From positions 1 through 13,302 of the forward strand of contig JBGRQE010000108.1 in NCBI GenBank assembly GCA_041725955.1: 13,302 nt of DNA. Direction: 5' to 3'. Shown here one piece after another: positions 1-6,310 of the stretch. A model generated the notes under the pieces. It saw only the letters and a program-made list of their open reading frames with translations, was not told the origin of the DNA and made no database searches. The position numbers were made by a program, and so were the translations under genes. Origin of the DNA: JBGRPZ01 sp041725955 (GTDB taxonomy: Bacteria; Bacteroidota; Bacteroidia; Bacteroidales; JBGRPZ01). How positions within the stretch are numbered: the stretch's first letter is position 1; each line of letters begins with the position of its first letter.

Positions 1-23
1 TGGCTTTTTTGCCACTTTTTTTT
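1..23 (+). terminator. Possible hairpin terminator at left edge
   Basis: TGGC (1-4) and GCCA (11-14) pair around a T6 loop and are followed by T8 at 16-23. This would suit termination of plus-strand transcription entering from the left, facing the minus-strand gene that stops at 29. The stem may extend beyond the window. Only four pairs are visible, so the call is weak. Confidence 0.3.
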
Positions 24-28
24 AAAAA

Positions 29-1402
29 TTATGCAGACAGTCTAAACTTGAAACCAATATTATAGAATCCCTCTTCTATGACATCTCTGACAGCCTGTTC
101 ATCTCGCTCTCGACATAAAAAACAATCATGCTTAGTTAACACCTTAATATGGTTGGCTTGTAACCGAGGTAATAAATAATCAATGAAAAGATAACTCTCC
201 AGCTGTTGCAACATCACAGGGAATGTATTTTTTTTATTCAACTCCTTAAAAGCATCAATCCATCGAACAACAGAAGGGAATAGCGTTTTTAAAATTTTTT
301 TATTCGTACTATTATATTTTTCAGAAGAGAATAGTATTTCAAAAATCGATAATTTAGCCACCTCTCTACTAATTTCCAATTCTCTAGCTATAAGCTCATA
401 TAGTTTGCCAGATTCAGTATATTCAGTAAATTTATCTAAATCATCATCAGGCATGAAAAAAGGGAATTTTATATTAGAATTATCGATTAATGATATAGCA
501 AATTCCTTGTGATGTAATAGGTAGTTCAGGATACATGGTTGACTATTTCGCAAATCCACTTCCCTTAAGTTTTCATCATCCCATCTAATTAAGTCCTCTT
601 CAAAAAATACTTTACTTAGATTAGTCAAATTTGAATCAAGTCTATTGTTGCGGTTGTTCCTCCGAGCATAGAATTGGTTATTATACAACTTACTCAGACT
701 ATAACAATAGCTAGTCTTCAACTCGACTGTTTTGTTGTGAATAAATTCCTCAATATCGGCAATGAAATATTCATTCTTATATTGAAAGAATTGTCGATTA
801 CCGCTTAATAATTCATCAATATCTTGGACGTTAATAAAATATTTGCTTCCATTGGGAAAAGTTACTCTAACCGCCTTTAAATTACTCCTATTAGGAATAG
901 AGATGTAATCTTCGACATTGATATTCTCTATTATTTTTTTCATTCCACAGAAATCAAAAACTAATTGCTCCATATTGGAAGTATGATAAGTAATATTTTC
1001 CGATTTATCAACCTCTATAGGCTTATTTAGCTGCACAAATTCCAATTGTGTAAAATCAAGATAATCAGGTTCAATTCTATAAAAGTGAGGCTTGTCTTGC
1101 TTAGGAATAATAGTCCCTTTATATTTATAGGCACACCTTTTAGTATAGAAAGGAGTTCTAGTAATAAAATTCTGATTCAACATTTCTTCAACAAATAGTT
1201 TAAAATAATTTGATGTAAAATGCTTTCTCATCTCTATTGAGGTAATTTTCACATACCCATTTTTTTTATTCTTGATATCATTCTCGCAGACTAATTTTGT
1301 GATATATAGAAAATAAAATCTATAAGCATGTCTTCGACCAGCTTTTGTAATATTCAAATTTTCAATTTCATCTTTAATTGTTTTTGGTATTAAAATATCC
1401 AT
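29..1402 (-). CDS. Polymerase-palm (family A-like) protein, probable mobile-element replication protein
   Basis: Protein of 457 aa, not matched to a named gene. The C-terminal half carries, in order, the three motifs of family A DNA polymerases and T7-like RNA polymerases. Motif A is VDLRNSQP with D283 and Q288 (compare DYSQ). The O-helix motif is R346-x3-K350-x3-F354, the spacing of E. coli Pol I R754/K758/F762. Motif C is KHDC with H425-D426 (compare VHDE). A conserved-looking LQQLES (398-403) lies between the last two, and D283 and D426 would be the metal ligands. A SNLTNL block (257-262) precedes motif A. Residues 20-110 look like a winged helix, as in plasmid replication initiators. At this length there is no room for 3'-5' or 5'-3' exonuclease domains. 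It lies near a serine recombinase, which fits a plasmid or integrated element. Motifs are seen; the replication role is inferred. A single-subunit RNA polymerase or primase role is possible. Confidence 0.55.
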   Translation of the reverse strand: MDILIPKTIKDEIENLNITKAGRRHAYRFYFLYITKLVCENDIKNKKNGYVKITSIEMRKHFTSNYFKLFVEEMLNQNFITRTPFYTKRCAYKYKGTIIPKQDKPHFYRIEPDYLDFTQLEFVQLNKPIEVDKSENITYHTSNMEQLVFDFCGMKKIIENINVEDYISIPNRSNLKAVRVTFPNGSKYFINVQDIDELLSGNRQFFQYKNEYFIADIEEFIHNKTVELKTSYCYSLSKLYNNQFYARRNNRNNRLDSNLTNLSKVFFEEDLIRWDDENLREVDLRNSQPCILNYLLHHKEFAISLIDNSNIKFPFFMPDDDLDKFTEYTESGKLYELIARELEISREVAKLSIFEILFSSEKYNSTNKKILKTLFPSVVRWIDAFKELNKKNTFPVMLQQLESYLFIDYLLPRLQANHIKVLTKHDCFLCRERDEQAVRDVIEEGFYNIGFKFRLSA

Positions 1403-1428
1403 TTAGTTTTCATTATTTTTTTTCTATA

Positions 1429-1463
1429 AAAACAATAACCTTTACTAAAAGAATCATTGTTTT
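1429..1463 (-). promoter_or_regulatory. Inverted repeat upstream of polymerase-like gene, candidate operator
   Basis: AAAACAAT (1429-1436) and ATTGTTTT (1456-1463) form a perfect 8-bp inverted repeat with a 19-bp spacer. It sits 27-61 bp upstream of the minus-strand start at 1402, where an autoregulatory operator of a replication protein would be expected. The arms are A/T-rich, so chance is possible. Confidence 0.3.
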
Positions 1464-1571
1464 AATCTTATATATTATAAAAAAATGAAAATGTTTATTT
1501 TATTTTTAATACAATGTTGAAAATGTACTCAAGACAAATATTATGATTCAATAAATTCAATATTTATAAGA

Positions 1572-1598
1572 AAAAATCTGCTTTTGAGGCAGATTTTT
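1572..1598. terminator. Perfect 10-bp hairpin, probable bidirectional terminator
   Basis: AAAAATCTGC (1572-1581) pairs perfectly with GCAGATTTTT (1589-1598) around the 7-nt loop TTTTGAG, giving an A-tract/T-tract on both sides. It would work for minus-strand transcripts coming from the recombinase (stop at 2035) or for a plus-strand transcript started in 1403-1570. It is 436 bp from the nearest gene end, which is unusual. Confidence 0.65.
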
Positions 1599-1786
1599 CT
1601 CCATTGAGATAATATTATTATTTTCCTTATATATTACTTAGCTACAAAAGAGGCTAAAATACTGTTTTTCTGCGGATAATGTGGTTTGATTTTGAACTTT
1701 TAAATAGTGTGTAGTAAAATGCATAAATCGTTTTATTAATTGTTAATTTAAAAGATAAACCAACACTGGAGGAAAGTTTGATTCTC

Positions 1787-1887
1787 TTTTTACTAACAAT
1801 ATAATTACTTTCCCATTTGCAAGTTTTTTCCGATTTTAAAATATTACTTTTTAACAGAGAAAATGTTTTTTACTAATAATTTAATCA
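1787..1887 (+). repeat. Two 21-bp imperfect direct repeats
   Basis: Copies at 1787-1807 and 1867-1887 share TTTTTACTAA, then AAT and TAAT with three mismatches (18 of 21 identical), offset by 80 bp. They lie in the gene-free stretch downstream of the recombinase. They could be iteron-like or binding sites; low base complexity makes chance similarity a real alternative. Confidence 0.3.
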
Positions 1888-1917
1888 ATCCTTACACAAG
1901 TCACTCATATTATTTAC

Positions 1918-2024
1918 TTTAACTTTTGTCAGAAGTTAAACTTATATTAAACTGATAGCTTTGGTAATAAGATACAGGAAGGATAATATATTTAACTATT
2001 AAAACAATTTAGCTGAAAGTTAAA
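1918..2024. repeat. Cluster of TTTAACTT/AAGTTAAA elements in alternating orientation
   Basis: TTTAACTT (1918-1925) and AAGTTAAA (1933-1940) form a perfect 8-bp inverted repeat with a 7-nt spacer. TTTAACT (1991-1997) and AGTTAAA (2018-2024, itself within AAGTTAAA 2017-2024) form a second pair. The cluster begins 11 bp downstream of the recombinase stop. A further TTTAACTT lies at 2853-2860. Paired inverted motifs beside a serine recombinase resemble the layout of res/invertase subsites; the first pair could alternatively be a terminator stem lacking a U-tract. Confidence 0.35.
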
Positions 2025-2034
2025 TAAAACAACA

Positions 2035-2640
2035 TTAAGAATTTTGAAGATATTCTTTTTTAATTCTTATCACAGTACTTTTACTCACACCCGTAGCAAC
2101 TACAATTTGGTTGAGTGACATATTATTCTTTAGGCAAGTAATTACATTTGGATATTTCTTAATTAGAGAAATTGAGTCCTTATTTTTTGAACCGACAACT
2201 CTTCCCTTATAGACCCCAAGGTTCTTTGCATTCTGGATACCTTCGAGCTGTCTTTCCTTTGTTCGTTCTTTTTCTTGCTGGGAAAGTGTAGCCATAATAT
2301 TTGTAATAAGCTCAAAAGTTGGATTTGATTGTCCATTAATTAGATTTTCAATACCATACCTATGCACTCTAACTATTACATTTTTATCTTTAAAAAACTT
2401 CAGAGTCTGAAGAGCATCCAGACAGTCTCTGCCTAAACGGTCGATATCTAAAACAACAATTTTTTTTACTAGTCCTTTTTCCACATCCTGAATAATCTTT
2501 GAACCATTTTCTCTTTCTGAAAATGGTATTGCACCAGAACATTTGTCAACTAGGAATACTCCTCCATACTCTTGCAATGCAATTCTCTGTCGGGCTTCAT
2601 TTTGGTCAATCGAACTAATTCTTAAATACAAGTAAATCAT
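2035..2640 (-). CDS. Serine site-specific recombinase (resolvase/invertase family)
   Basis: Protein of 201 aa, the normal size of a small serine recombinase. The N-terminus YLRISSIDQ places R7 and nucleophile S9 where the family has Y-x-R-V-S-T. D67-R68-L69-G70-R71 is the conserved DRLGR block and lies at the same numbers as in gamma-delta resolvase. QQEKERTKER (121-130), including E124, starts the long E-helix. YKGRVVGSKN (144-153) is the arm leading to a C-terminal helix-turn-helix (about 163-196, SLNQIVVATGVSKSTVIRIK). All catalytic residues seem intact, so the enzyme is probably active in resolving or inverting DNA at short sites. The start at 2640 gives the canonical N-terminus. Repeats on both sides of the gene are possible substrates or operators. 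Whether it is a resolvase or an invertase cannot be told from the protein. Confidence 0.93.
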   Translation of the reverse strand: MIYLYLRISSIDQNEARQRIALQEYGGVFLVDKCSGAIPFSERENGSKIIQDVEKGLVKKIVVLDIDRLGRDCLDALQTLKFFKDKNVIVRVHRYGIENLINGQSNPTFELITNIMATLSQQEKERTKERQLEGIQNAKNLGVYKGRVVGSKNKDSISLIKKYPNVITCLKNNMSLNQIVVATGVSKSTVIRIKKEYLQNS

Positions 2641-2648
2641 GTCAAAAC

Positions 2649-2676
2649 TAGTGTTAAATTTAGGATAGTGTCAAAT
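2649..2676 (-). repeat. Direct repeats TAGTGTyAAAT upstream of recombinase, candidate binding sites
   Basis: TAGTGTTAAAT (2649-2659) and TAGTGTCAAAT (2666-2676) differ at one base and are offset by 17 bp. They end only 8 bp from the recombinase start codon. On the minus strand they read ATTTGACACTA and ATTTAACACTA. The first contains a TTGACA-like hexamer. They could be operator or recombinase subsites for self-control. Confidence 0.35.
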
Positions 2677-2804
2677 ATGCAAAATATTGATAAAAAAAAC
2701 CAGGAATTTCATTAAAATTCTGGTTTTACATTTGAGCATACCTCAAAATTGACTTTCAAGTGCAATAGTTATAGATATAAAAGAATAATCAAGACCATAT
2801 TTGA
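2671..2804. repeat. 9-bp inverted repeats flanking a 116-bp intergenic segment
   Basis: TCAAATATG (2671-2679) and CATATTTGA (2796-2804) are exact inverted copies enclosing the hairpin at 2696-2727 and the space between the divergent recombinase and HEPN-like genes. A short segment bounded by inverted repeats beside a serine recombinase is the layout of an invertible promoter. Arms of 9 bp in A/T-rich DNA are near chance level. Confidence 0.2.
2696..2727. terminator. Hairpin with one bulge, probable terminator
   Basis: AAAACCAG (2696-2703), a bulged G, then AATTT pair with AAATTCTGGTTTT ending at 2727, around a CATTA loop: 13 pairs in all. A8 at 2692-2699 becomes a U-tract on the minus strand, and TTTT follows on the plus strand. 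It lies in the gap between divergent genes (recombinase and HEPN-like gene), where no known transcript should end. It may insulate the two genes, attenuate recombinase transcription, or end a small RNA. Confidence 0.55.
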
Positions 2805-2885
2805 ATATAATCTAGAGTAATTTTCTATTTCTCACTGATAATAATTATTAAATTTAACTTCTAATAATTTATCAATATTATCTCA

Positions 2886-3848
2886 ATGATTTTTAGTAAT
2901 TCCTACCCTACATCAGAAGAAGAGAGAGTGTTATTTTTCCGTTCTGAAATGAATTATAAGCATTTTTCAGCTCTTTCGTACAAGCTTGAAAATTCAGATA
3001 TCGAAAATGAGATTCTAAATAACGAATATTACCAAAATCGAATATCTCGGTCTATGAACTACTCGAACATTGAAGTTTCTCAGTGGCTTAAAAATTCATG
3101 GAATACGGAACATGTTCTATATCAGAATCTAAATATCATTCAAAATACGAACCAATCATTTAGTATGCAATGGGCTTTTCCTCAAGCTTATTATGCCGTG
3201 TTTGGAAATATCATGGCTATGTATAAAACAATTGGTTATACAGAAACTAGTCACGCTGCTGTGTTAAAGAAATATAGCAGCCTAATGGCAGAAAATAAGT
3301 TACCAGAATCAATATCAATATGCTGTGGTGGAATTGAAGGAGATTTTTCGTTTCATAATATTGAACCACCTGTAAATATCCTAAATCACCTTGAGCTAGA
3401 TTTTGAGAATCCTTCTACAATAGATAATTTAATTTGTCAGTTTTTGAAGTCAACACGAGTACTCAGACTCAAAGAAAAAGCTCCAAAAATGAACTTCCGC
3501 ACTCAAAATGGTGGAAGAAGGAAAAGATTAAATCAAGAACATTGGGAAAGAGTTTCCAATTCAATAGGGGCAACAAGTATTATTGACTTTTTATATCGCA
3601 AAAGGATTAAGGGCAATTATCAGGATATTGAAATTTACAATACTCCTTATTTTAAAGGTGAAGCTGTCATTAATTGTTTGCTACATATTGTTGACCGCAT
3701 AAACCTTGTAAACGAATCGTATATAGCTAAATCTATCGGATTGGATGAATTTAGGCTTATGGTAGAACATCACTTAAGTAGAGTGAACAATGAGGCATTA
3801 TCACTAAGATTTGAAATTGTAAGAATGTTATACGAGGTAAATTCATAA
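2886..3848 (+). CDS. HEPN-like helical protein, function unknown
   Basis: Protein of 320 aa, soluble, with no signal peptide or TM segment. I do not recognise a named family, but the middle resembles HEPN domains. AYYAVFGN (101-108) is followed by GYTETSHAAVLKKY (117-130), the usual AYYA-x-F ... sH-x-V-(L) pattern of helices 1-2. LYRKRIKGNYQD (236-247) looks like the R..A.Y helix, and EAVINCLLHIVDRIN (259-273) like the last helix. The segment RKRIKGNY fits R-x4-H-x-Y of HEPN RNases except that Gly243 replaces His, so nuclease activity is doubtful; R215-LNQE-H219 is the only other R-x4-H. The first 70 residues are polar with no visible domain. It starts a plus-strand block; 183 bp separate it from the next gene. 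HEPN proteins are common in toxin-antitoxin and defence loci, so a similar role is plausible but inferred. Confidence 0.5.
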   Translation: MIFSNSYPTSEEERVLFFRSEMNYKHFSALSYKLENSDIENEILNNEYYQNRISRSMNYSNIEVSQWLKNSWNTEHVLYQNLNIIQNTNQSFSMQWAFPQAYYAVFGNIMAMYKTIGYTETSHAAVLKKYSSLMAENKLPESISICCGGIEGDFSFHNIEPPVNILNHLELDFENPSTIDNLICQFLKSTRVLRLKEKAPKMNFRTQNGGRRKRLNQEHWERVSNSIGATSIIDFLYRKRIKGNYQDIEIYNTPYFKGEAVINCLLHIVDRINLVNESYIAKSIGLDEFRLMVEHHLSRVNNEALSLRFEIVRMLYEVNS

Positions 3849-3930
3849 GATTATTTCATTGAAAACTGGTTTATAATAACCTCAAAAAAACTTTTTACTT
3901 AAAATTTAAACCTAAACGTATCACATAGCT

Positions 3931-3979
3931 TTGACCGTCTTGTCAATTCTGTTCAATATAATCTATTATTTCAGAACAG
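3931..3979 (+). promoter_or_regulatory. Candidate promoter with overlapping inverted repeat before Ntn-hydrolase gene
   Basis: TTGACC (3931-3936) and TTGTCA (3940-3945) lie upstream of TATAAT (3957-3962) and TATTAT (3964-3969); the pair TTGTCA-18-TATTAT has normal spacing. CTGTTC (3949-3954) and GAACAG (3974-3979) form a 6-bp inverted repeat over the -10 region, a possible operator. The start codon is at 4032. Bacteroidota promoters often differ from this pattern, so the call is tentative. Confidence 0.3.
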
Positions 3980-4031
3980 TTAGTAGTATATTCACAGACT
4001 TTTTTATTTATATAGGTTAATTTAAGAACAA

Positions 4032-5138
4032 ATGACATACATCGTTGGTTTCATAGAAAATGAGGATATTATACTTATCTCAGATACGGCAATAACAACG
4101 GAAAATGATATTAAAATTGCACCACATACTTCTTTTGAAGAAAAACCAGTAAAATTAAATGGAAAATTAATCTATCAATCAGAGATTAAATTATTCAATA
4201 TATCCAATGATATATTAATAGGTGGAGCTGGTGAATCACACCCAATAGACAATTTTGTTGACAACCTCAATACCTATCGAAATCTGTATAAATTATCCTT
4301 AACAAAATCAATTGAAGCAGCTTTAGATGCAATAGATAATAATGAATTTGAATTATTGATTGCCTACCTTGATGCAGATAATAAACCATTGTTAAAGATT
4401 AAGGACTCTCATTCCAAAAAGTTGATGAATTGCGAAGCTTTTGGCAGTATTGGATGTGAAAAAACACATCACAAAAATTTCTGGAAAGATTATCAGGAAC
4501 TAAGAAATAATCCAACTTATAAAAACTGTACTTTATCAAAAAAAATGATAACATGCACTTCAATACTTCAAGGCTACAGTCTTTTTGATGATATATTATC
4601 TGAAGGTGTTGGCGGAATATTTACATCTATTTCTTTAAGTCAAAAGAAGATTCAATGGCAACCAAGTGTTGGTTTTATTACATTTTCTACTAAACAAGAA
4701 CTACATTCAAATTTAGAATGTATCTCTAAAATTAATTTGGGTGCTATATACGAAGATTCAAAGTATATATTTATAGCCGAGAAAAACAATGCATTCTATA
4801 TTGCTTCTCCAAAACCAGCATTTACAGGAGCATTATTCAACAATTTAAACTATAAATGTCAAGACGATAAAATAAAGTGGTACGAAGATAATATTGATAT
4901 AATTTTCGAAAACTACACCAATTTAAATGTAAATTTCTTTGTTCTAGTTAGTCGTAATAATCGAGTTATATCAATCTTTGAAAAAAAAGAATTACAAAAT
5001 CGCTTAATTGAGCTTCAATTTGGAGAAAAAATAAAATTTAAAGCAAATGCCACTACTGAAGATGATATAAATTTTCTATTCAAATTGATTAATTCTTTTG
5101 GTAAATCCTTAGATTCCCATCTTACACTATATTTATAA
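4032..5138 (+). CDS. Proteasome-like Ntn hydrolase (N-terminal Thr), stand-alone
   Basis: Protein of 368 aa. The start MTYIVGFIENEDIILISDTA matches the N-terminal beta-hairpin of proteasome beta, HslV and related Ntn hydrolases. After Met removal Thr2 would be the N-terminal nucleophile, and Asp18 is then mature position 17, as in beta subunits (T1/D17/K33). K53 in IKLFNIS, just before ILIGGAGES (61-69), matches the K33 ... AGG segment, with about 20 extra residues before it. GVGGIFTSISLSQKKIQW (192-209) resembles a later beta-strand pair of the fold. The catalytic domain seems to cover about 2-220; residues 225-368 form an unassigned C-terminal domain, so the protein is longer than HslV or proteasome beta subunits (about 170-220 aa mature). 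There is no propeptide or signal, so it is cytoplasmic and should be active as made. No unfoldase gene is adjacent; instead a membrane-protein gene follows after 3 bp. Fold is well supported; substrate and role are unknown. Confidence 0.72.
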   Translation: MTYIVGFIENEDIILISDTAITTENDIKIAPHTSFEEKPVKLNGKLIYQSEIKLFNISNDILIGGAGESHPIDNFVDNLNTYRNLYKLSLTKSIEAALDAIDNNEFELLIAYLDADNKPLLKIKDSHSKKLMNCEAFGSIGCEKTHHKNFWKDYQELRNNPTYKNCTLSKKMITCTSILQGYSLFDDILSEGVGGIFTSISLSQKKIQWQPSVGFITFSTKQELHSNLECISKINLGAIYEDSKYIFIAEKNNAFYIASPKPAFTGALFNNLNYKCQDDKIKWYEDNIDIIFENYTNLNVNFFVLVSRNNRVISIFEKKELQNRLIELQFGEKIKFKANATTEDDINFLFKLINSFGKSLDSHLTLYL

Positions 5139-5141
5139 AGT

Positions 5142-6281
5142 ATGCCTACCAGTCGCTATTTATTAAAGTCCTATTTAAATATGTGCAGTCCTAGTTGGAA
5201 CCAAAAATTTCATTCCGCCTTATATTTTTTAAGAAAAACGAATAATTTTATTTTCCATCGATATTGGAGATTGCTAATAACGTCTCTAATTTCACTTGAA
5301 ATAATTCTTCTCGTTTTCATTAAGCTACATTTCTATACATCAACAGAACTTAATACAAATAAAAGTCTTGAACTGATTTTAACTGTTAATGGATTATTCT
5401 GTGCAATACTTGTTACATATTTACTTAATCAAGTCTCAAAAATTATTGAAGGCAAAGAAAAACTTAGTGAACAAGCTGTATTCTTCTCGCAGAAAATAAC
5501 GGATTTTAGGAGAATACTTAAACGATTAACTGATTATTATGGAGTCTGGGAAAATGATAGAGGCACAAAGTCACTTTTCCTTCAACAAAAATATCGTCAC
5601 ATAGATTTTTACGATTTCAAATTAATGTCAATAAGTGAATACTCTCCAAAAGATGCTGCTATAATAAAGGAATTAGAAGAAGAAGAAAATTACCTAGGAG
5701 GTCAATCTGATTTGTATCTAGGAATGATAAGTCTTGTTAATAATCGAAAAAATACTAGATTTTTAGCAAACGGTGAACTTTATAAGCATTTCCAGACTTC
5801 TGGTATATATACCTATAAATTTGTTGAAAGATGTATGGAAATTGATTACTTAAGTAGACTAGGATATCACTTTCAAGAAGGTTTTAGATATATTAATTAC
5901 GGAAACTTAGGTCAGGAACACCTAGATTACATTAAAGAATGTTATACAAGAATAGACAAAAAGTACTCCAATAAGCCATTGAATAATGCATTAATGGCTG
6001 ACCTATGTGATGACATGCATGAATATTACTTTAAAGAGCTATACCTACTATTAATAGAACTAAGAAAAGGTTTTAGTTCTTTAAATATTTTAACCTATTT
6101 GATATTATTCTGTAGTTTGTTTTTTGGGATATTACTTCCTTTTTTAATTTATTTCATTCTAGAAATAAGCTGTTTAAAAATCTTTATGACAGAAGTTTTA
6201 ATAGGTATTAATCTTGGATTATTATTCTTTTTTGTTGTTAATCTGTACTATTTTTTGAAGAAAGAAATTATTTGGGCATAA
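5142..6281 (+). CDS. Four-TM membrane protein with large central domain, partner of Ntn hydrolase
   Basis: Protein of 379 aa, family not recognised. Two TM helices lie near the N-terminus (about 43-63 and 77-97), then a soluble domain of about 215 residues (98-312), then two TM helices (about 315-341 and 348-371). The soluble part begins with a helical, charged segment (KIIEGKEKLSEQ, 100-111). It contains an acidic run KELEEEEN (176-183) and many aromatic residues, notably YRHIDFYDF (151-159). No Walker, protease or nuclease motif was seen. Positive residues around the first TM pair suggest N-terminus and central domain in the cytoplasm. The start at 5142 is only 3 bp after the hydrolase stop, implying one transcript and coupled translation; a later Met (residue 14) is a weaker choice. 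The layout suggests a membrane-bound sensor, effector or anchor working with the hydrolase; this is inference. Confidence 0.62.
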   Translation: MPTSRYLLKSYLNMCSPSWNQKFHSALYFLRKTNNFIFHRYWRLLITSLISLEIILLVFIKLHFYTSTELNTNKSLELILTVNGLFCAILVTYLLNQVSKIIEGKEKLSEQAVFFSQKITDFRRILKRLTDYYGVWENDRGTKSLFLQQKYRHIDFYDFKLMSISEYSPKDAAIIKELEEEENYLGGQSDLYLGMISLVNNRKNTRFLANGELYKHFQTSGIYTYKFVERCMEIDYLSRLGYHFQEGFRYINYGNLGQEHLDYIKECYTRIDKKYSNKPLNNALMADLCDDMHEYYFKELYLLLIELRKGFSSLNILTYLILFCSLFFGILLPFLIYFILEISCLKIFMTEVLIGINLGLLFFFVVNLYYFLKKEIIWA

Positions 6282-6310
6282 TGTAAATAGATAAAACATT
6301 TCTCATTTGA

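Larger units (their letters stand above)
1403..2034. other. 632-bp gene-free A/T-rich stretch
   Basis: No convincing ORF on either strand. It holds the upstream region of the polymerase-like gene (inverted repeat 1429-1463, two TGAAAATGT copies at 1486-1494 and 1518-1526) and a strong hairpin (1572-1598). Further right are two 21-bp imperfect direct repeats (1787-1807, 1867-1887) and alternating TTTAACTT/AAGTTAAA elements (1918-2024). It could hold an origin, recombinase sites or a small RNA; none can be proved from sequence alone. Confidence 0.5.

Noticed and set aside
29..1402. Reading the 457-aa protein as a standard RepA/initiator only
   Set aside because: The N-terminus could be initiator-like, but the motif A/O-helix/motif C series in the C-terminal half is not explained by an initiator.
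2672..2803. Bacteroides-type -7 boxes (CATATTTG on both strands, near TAnnTTTG)
   Set aside because: Each mismatches the consensus at the first base and no TTG element lies at the right distance, so they are not called as promoters.
5142..6281. Bestrophin or mechanosensitive-channel identity for the four-TM protein
   Set aside because: The 2+2 TM layout is shared by many families and no signature motif was seen, so no family name is given.
6282..6310. Shared terminator between the convergent four-TM and acyltransferase-like genes
   Set aside because: The 29-bp gap has no hairpin; termination must occur within the opposite gene or by another mechanism.
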